From the NCBI GenBank assembly GCA_039707465.1, contig CM077648.1:28585119-28649118 (forward strand): a stretch of 64,000 nucleotides of DNA. Direction: 5' to 3'. Below are positions 63,853-64,000 of this stretch, piece by piece. Positions within the stretch are counted from its first letter, which is position 1. The number at the start of each line of letters is the position of its first letter. Below the pieces are notes generated by a model that saw only the letters and a list, made by a program, of their open reading frames with translations, made no database searches and had not been told where the DNA came from. The DNA comes from Rhabdophis nuchalis (taxonomy: Eukaryota > Chordata > Lepidosauria > Squamata > Natricidae). The translations under genes and the position numbers were made by a program.

Positions 63853-64000
63853 AGCATACATATCAATTAATAACTCTCAAGTTATTTCTCTCCCTTCTAC
63901 CATAACCATCTATTAAAAATATATTAATAAAAAGAAACACGTCAGTGGGTTGCCATAGGCATATTGTGATAAGACTTGGATACTCCAAGACCTCATTCTT

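Noticed and set aside
36379..64000. Search for ARSJ exon 1 (signal peptide, C-x-P-S-R active site)
   Set aside because: No minus-strand frame in this interval shows the expected sulfatase N-terminal motifs. The exon is most likely beyond the window.

Overview
The window looks like a squamate reptile nuclear genome, most likely a snake. The basis is the mix of repeats: Sauria-type tRNA SINEs with ACCTTT tails, a BovB/RTE LINE fragment, L2-like, CR1 and L1 LINEs, other squamate SINE types, and many short hAT-like MITEs with 8-bp target duplications. Nothing prokaryotic is present. The species call is inference; the repeat content is read from the sequence.

Only two host genes can be supported, and both are on the minus strand. 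Positions 749-813 are coding exon 1 of CAMK2D, with a consensus GTAAGT donor at 743-748. It lies in a CpG island (about 400-2290) that holds the 5'UTR, the promoter and the start of intron 1. Positions 34969-36355 are the large terminal exon of arylsulfatase J (ARSJ), with its acceptor at 36356-36358. The two genes lie head-to-tail in the same order as on human 4q26, which supports both names. I did not find ARSJ exon 1 (signal peptide and the C-x-P-S-R active site), so 36359-64000 is probably ARSJ intron 1 and 2.3-34.9 kb is intergenic.

The rest is transposable-element landscape. Region by region: 3.4-4.8 kb, an LTR-like repeat and a LINE 3' end; 5.6-9.7 kb, an L1 with almost complete ORF2 and one frameshift; 10.2-14.6 kb, MITEs, a young truncated L1 with perfect 16-bp duplications, a Sauria SINE and a CR1 tail; 19.6-21.8 kb, an L2-like LINE with an open RT frame; 22.1-24.7 kb, two head-to-tail copies of an unclassified repeat carrying CTAC arrays; 25-34.9 kb, SINEs and MITEs; 38-51 kb, more L2, CR1, BovB, MITE and LTR-like copies; 53.8-55.6 kb, a decayed CR1 RT region split by an L2 insertion; 57.2-58.3 kb, a decayed RTE LINE split by a MITE; 58.3-61.6 kb, a nearly full-length L2-like LINE with an intact 973-residue endonuclease-RT protein.

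The elements form a small mobilisation network. BovB-type RT is thought to move the Sauria SINEs, the L2-like copies share a 3' hairpin, and the MITEs depend on transposases not encoded here. I saw no clearly new biological system. The most unusual pieces are the tandem CTAC-bearing repeat with inverted flanking modules, the conserved L2 3' hairpin, and the microsatellite that serves as the ARSJ polypyrimidine tract.
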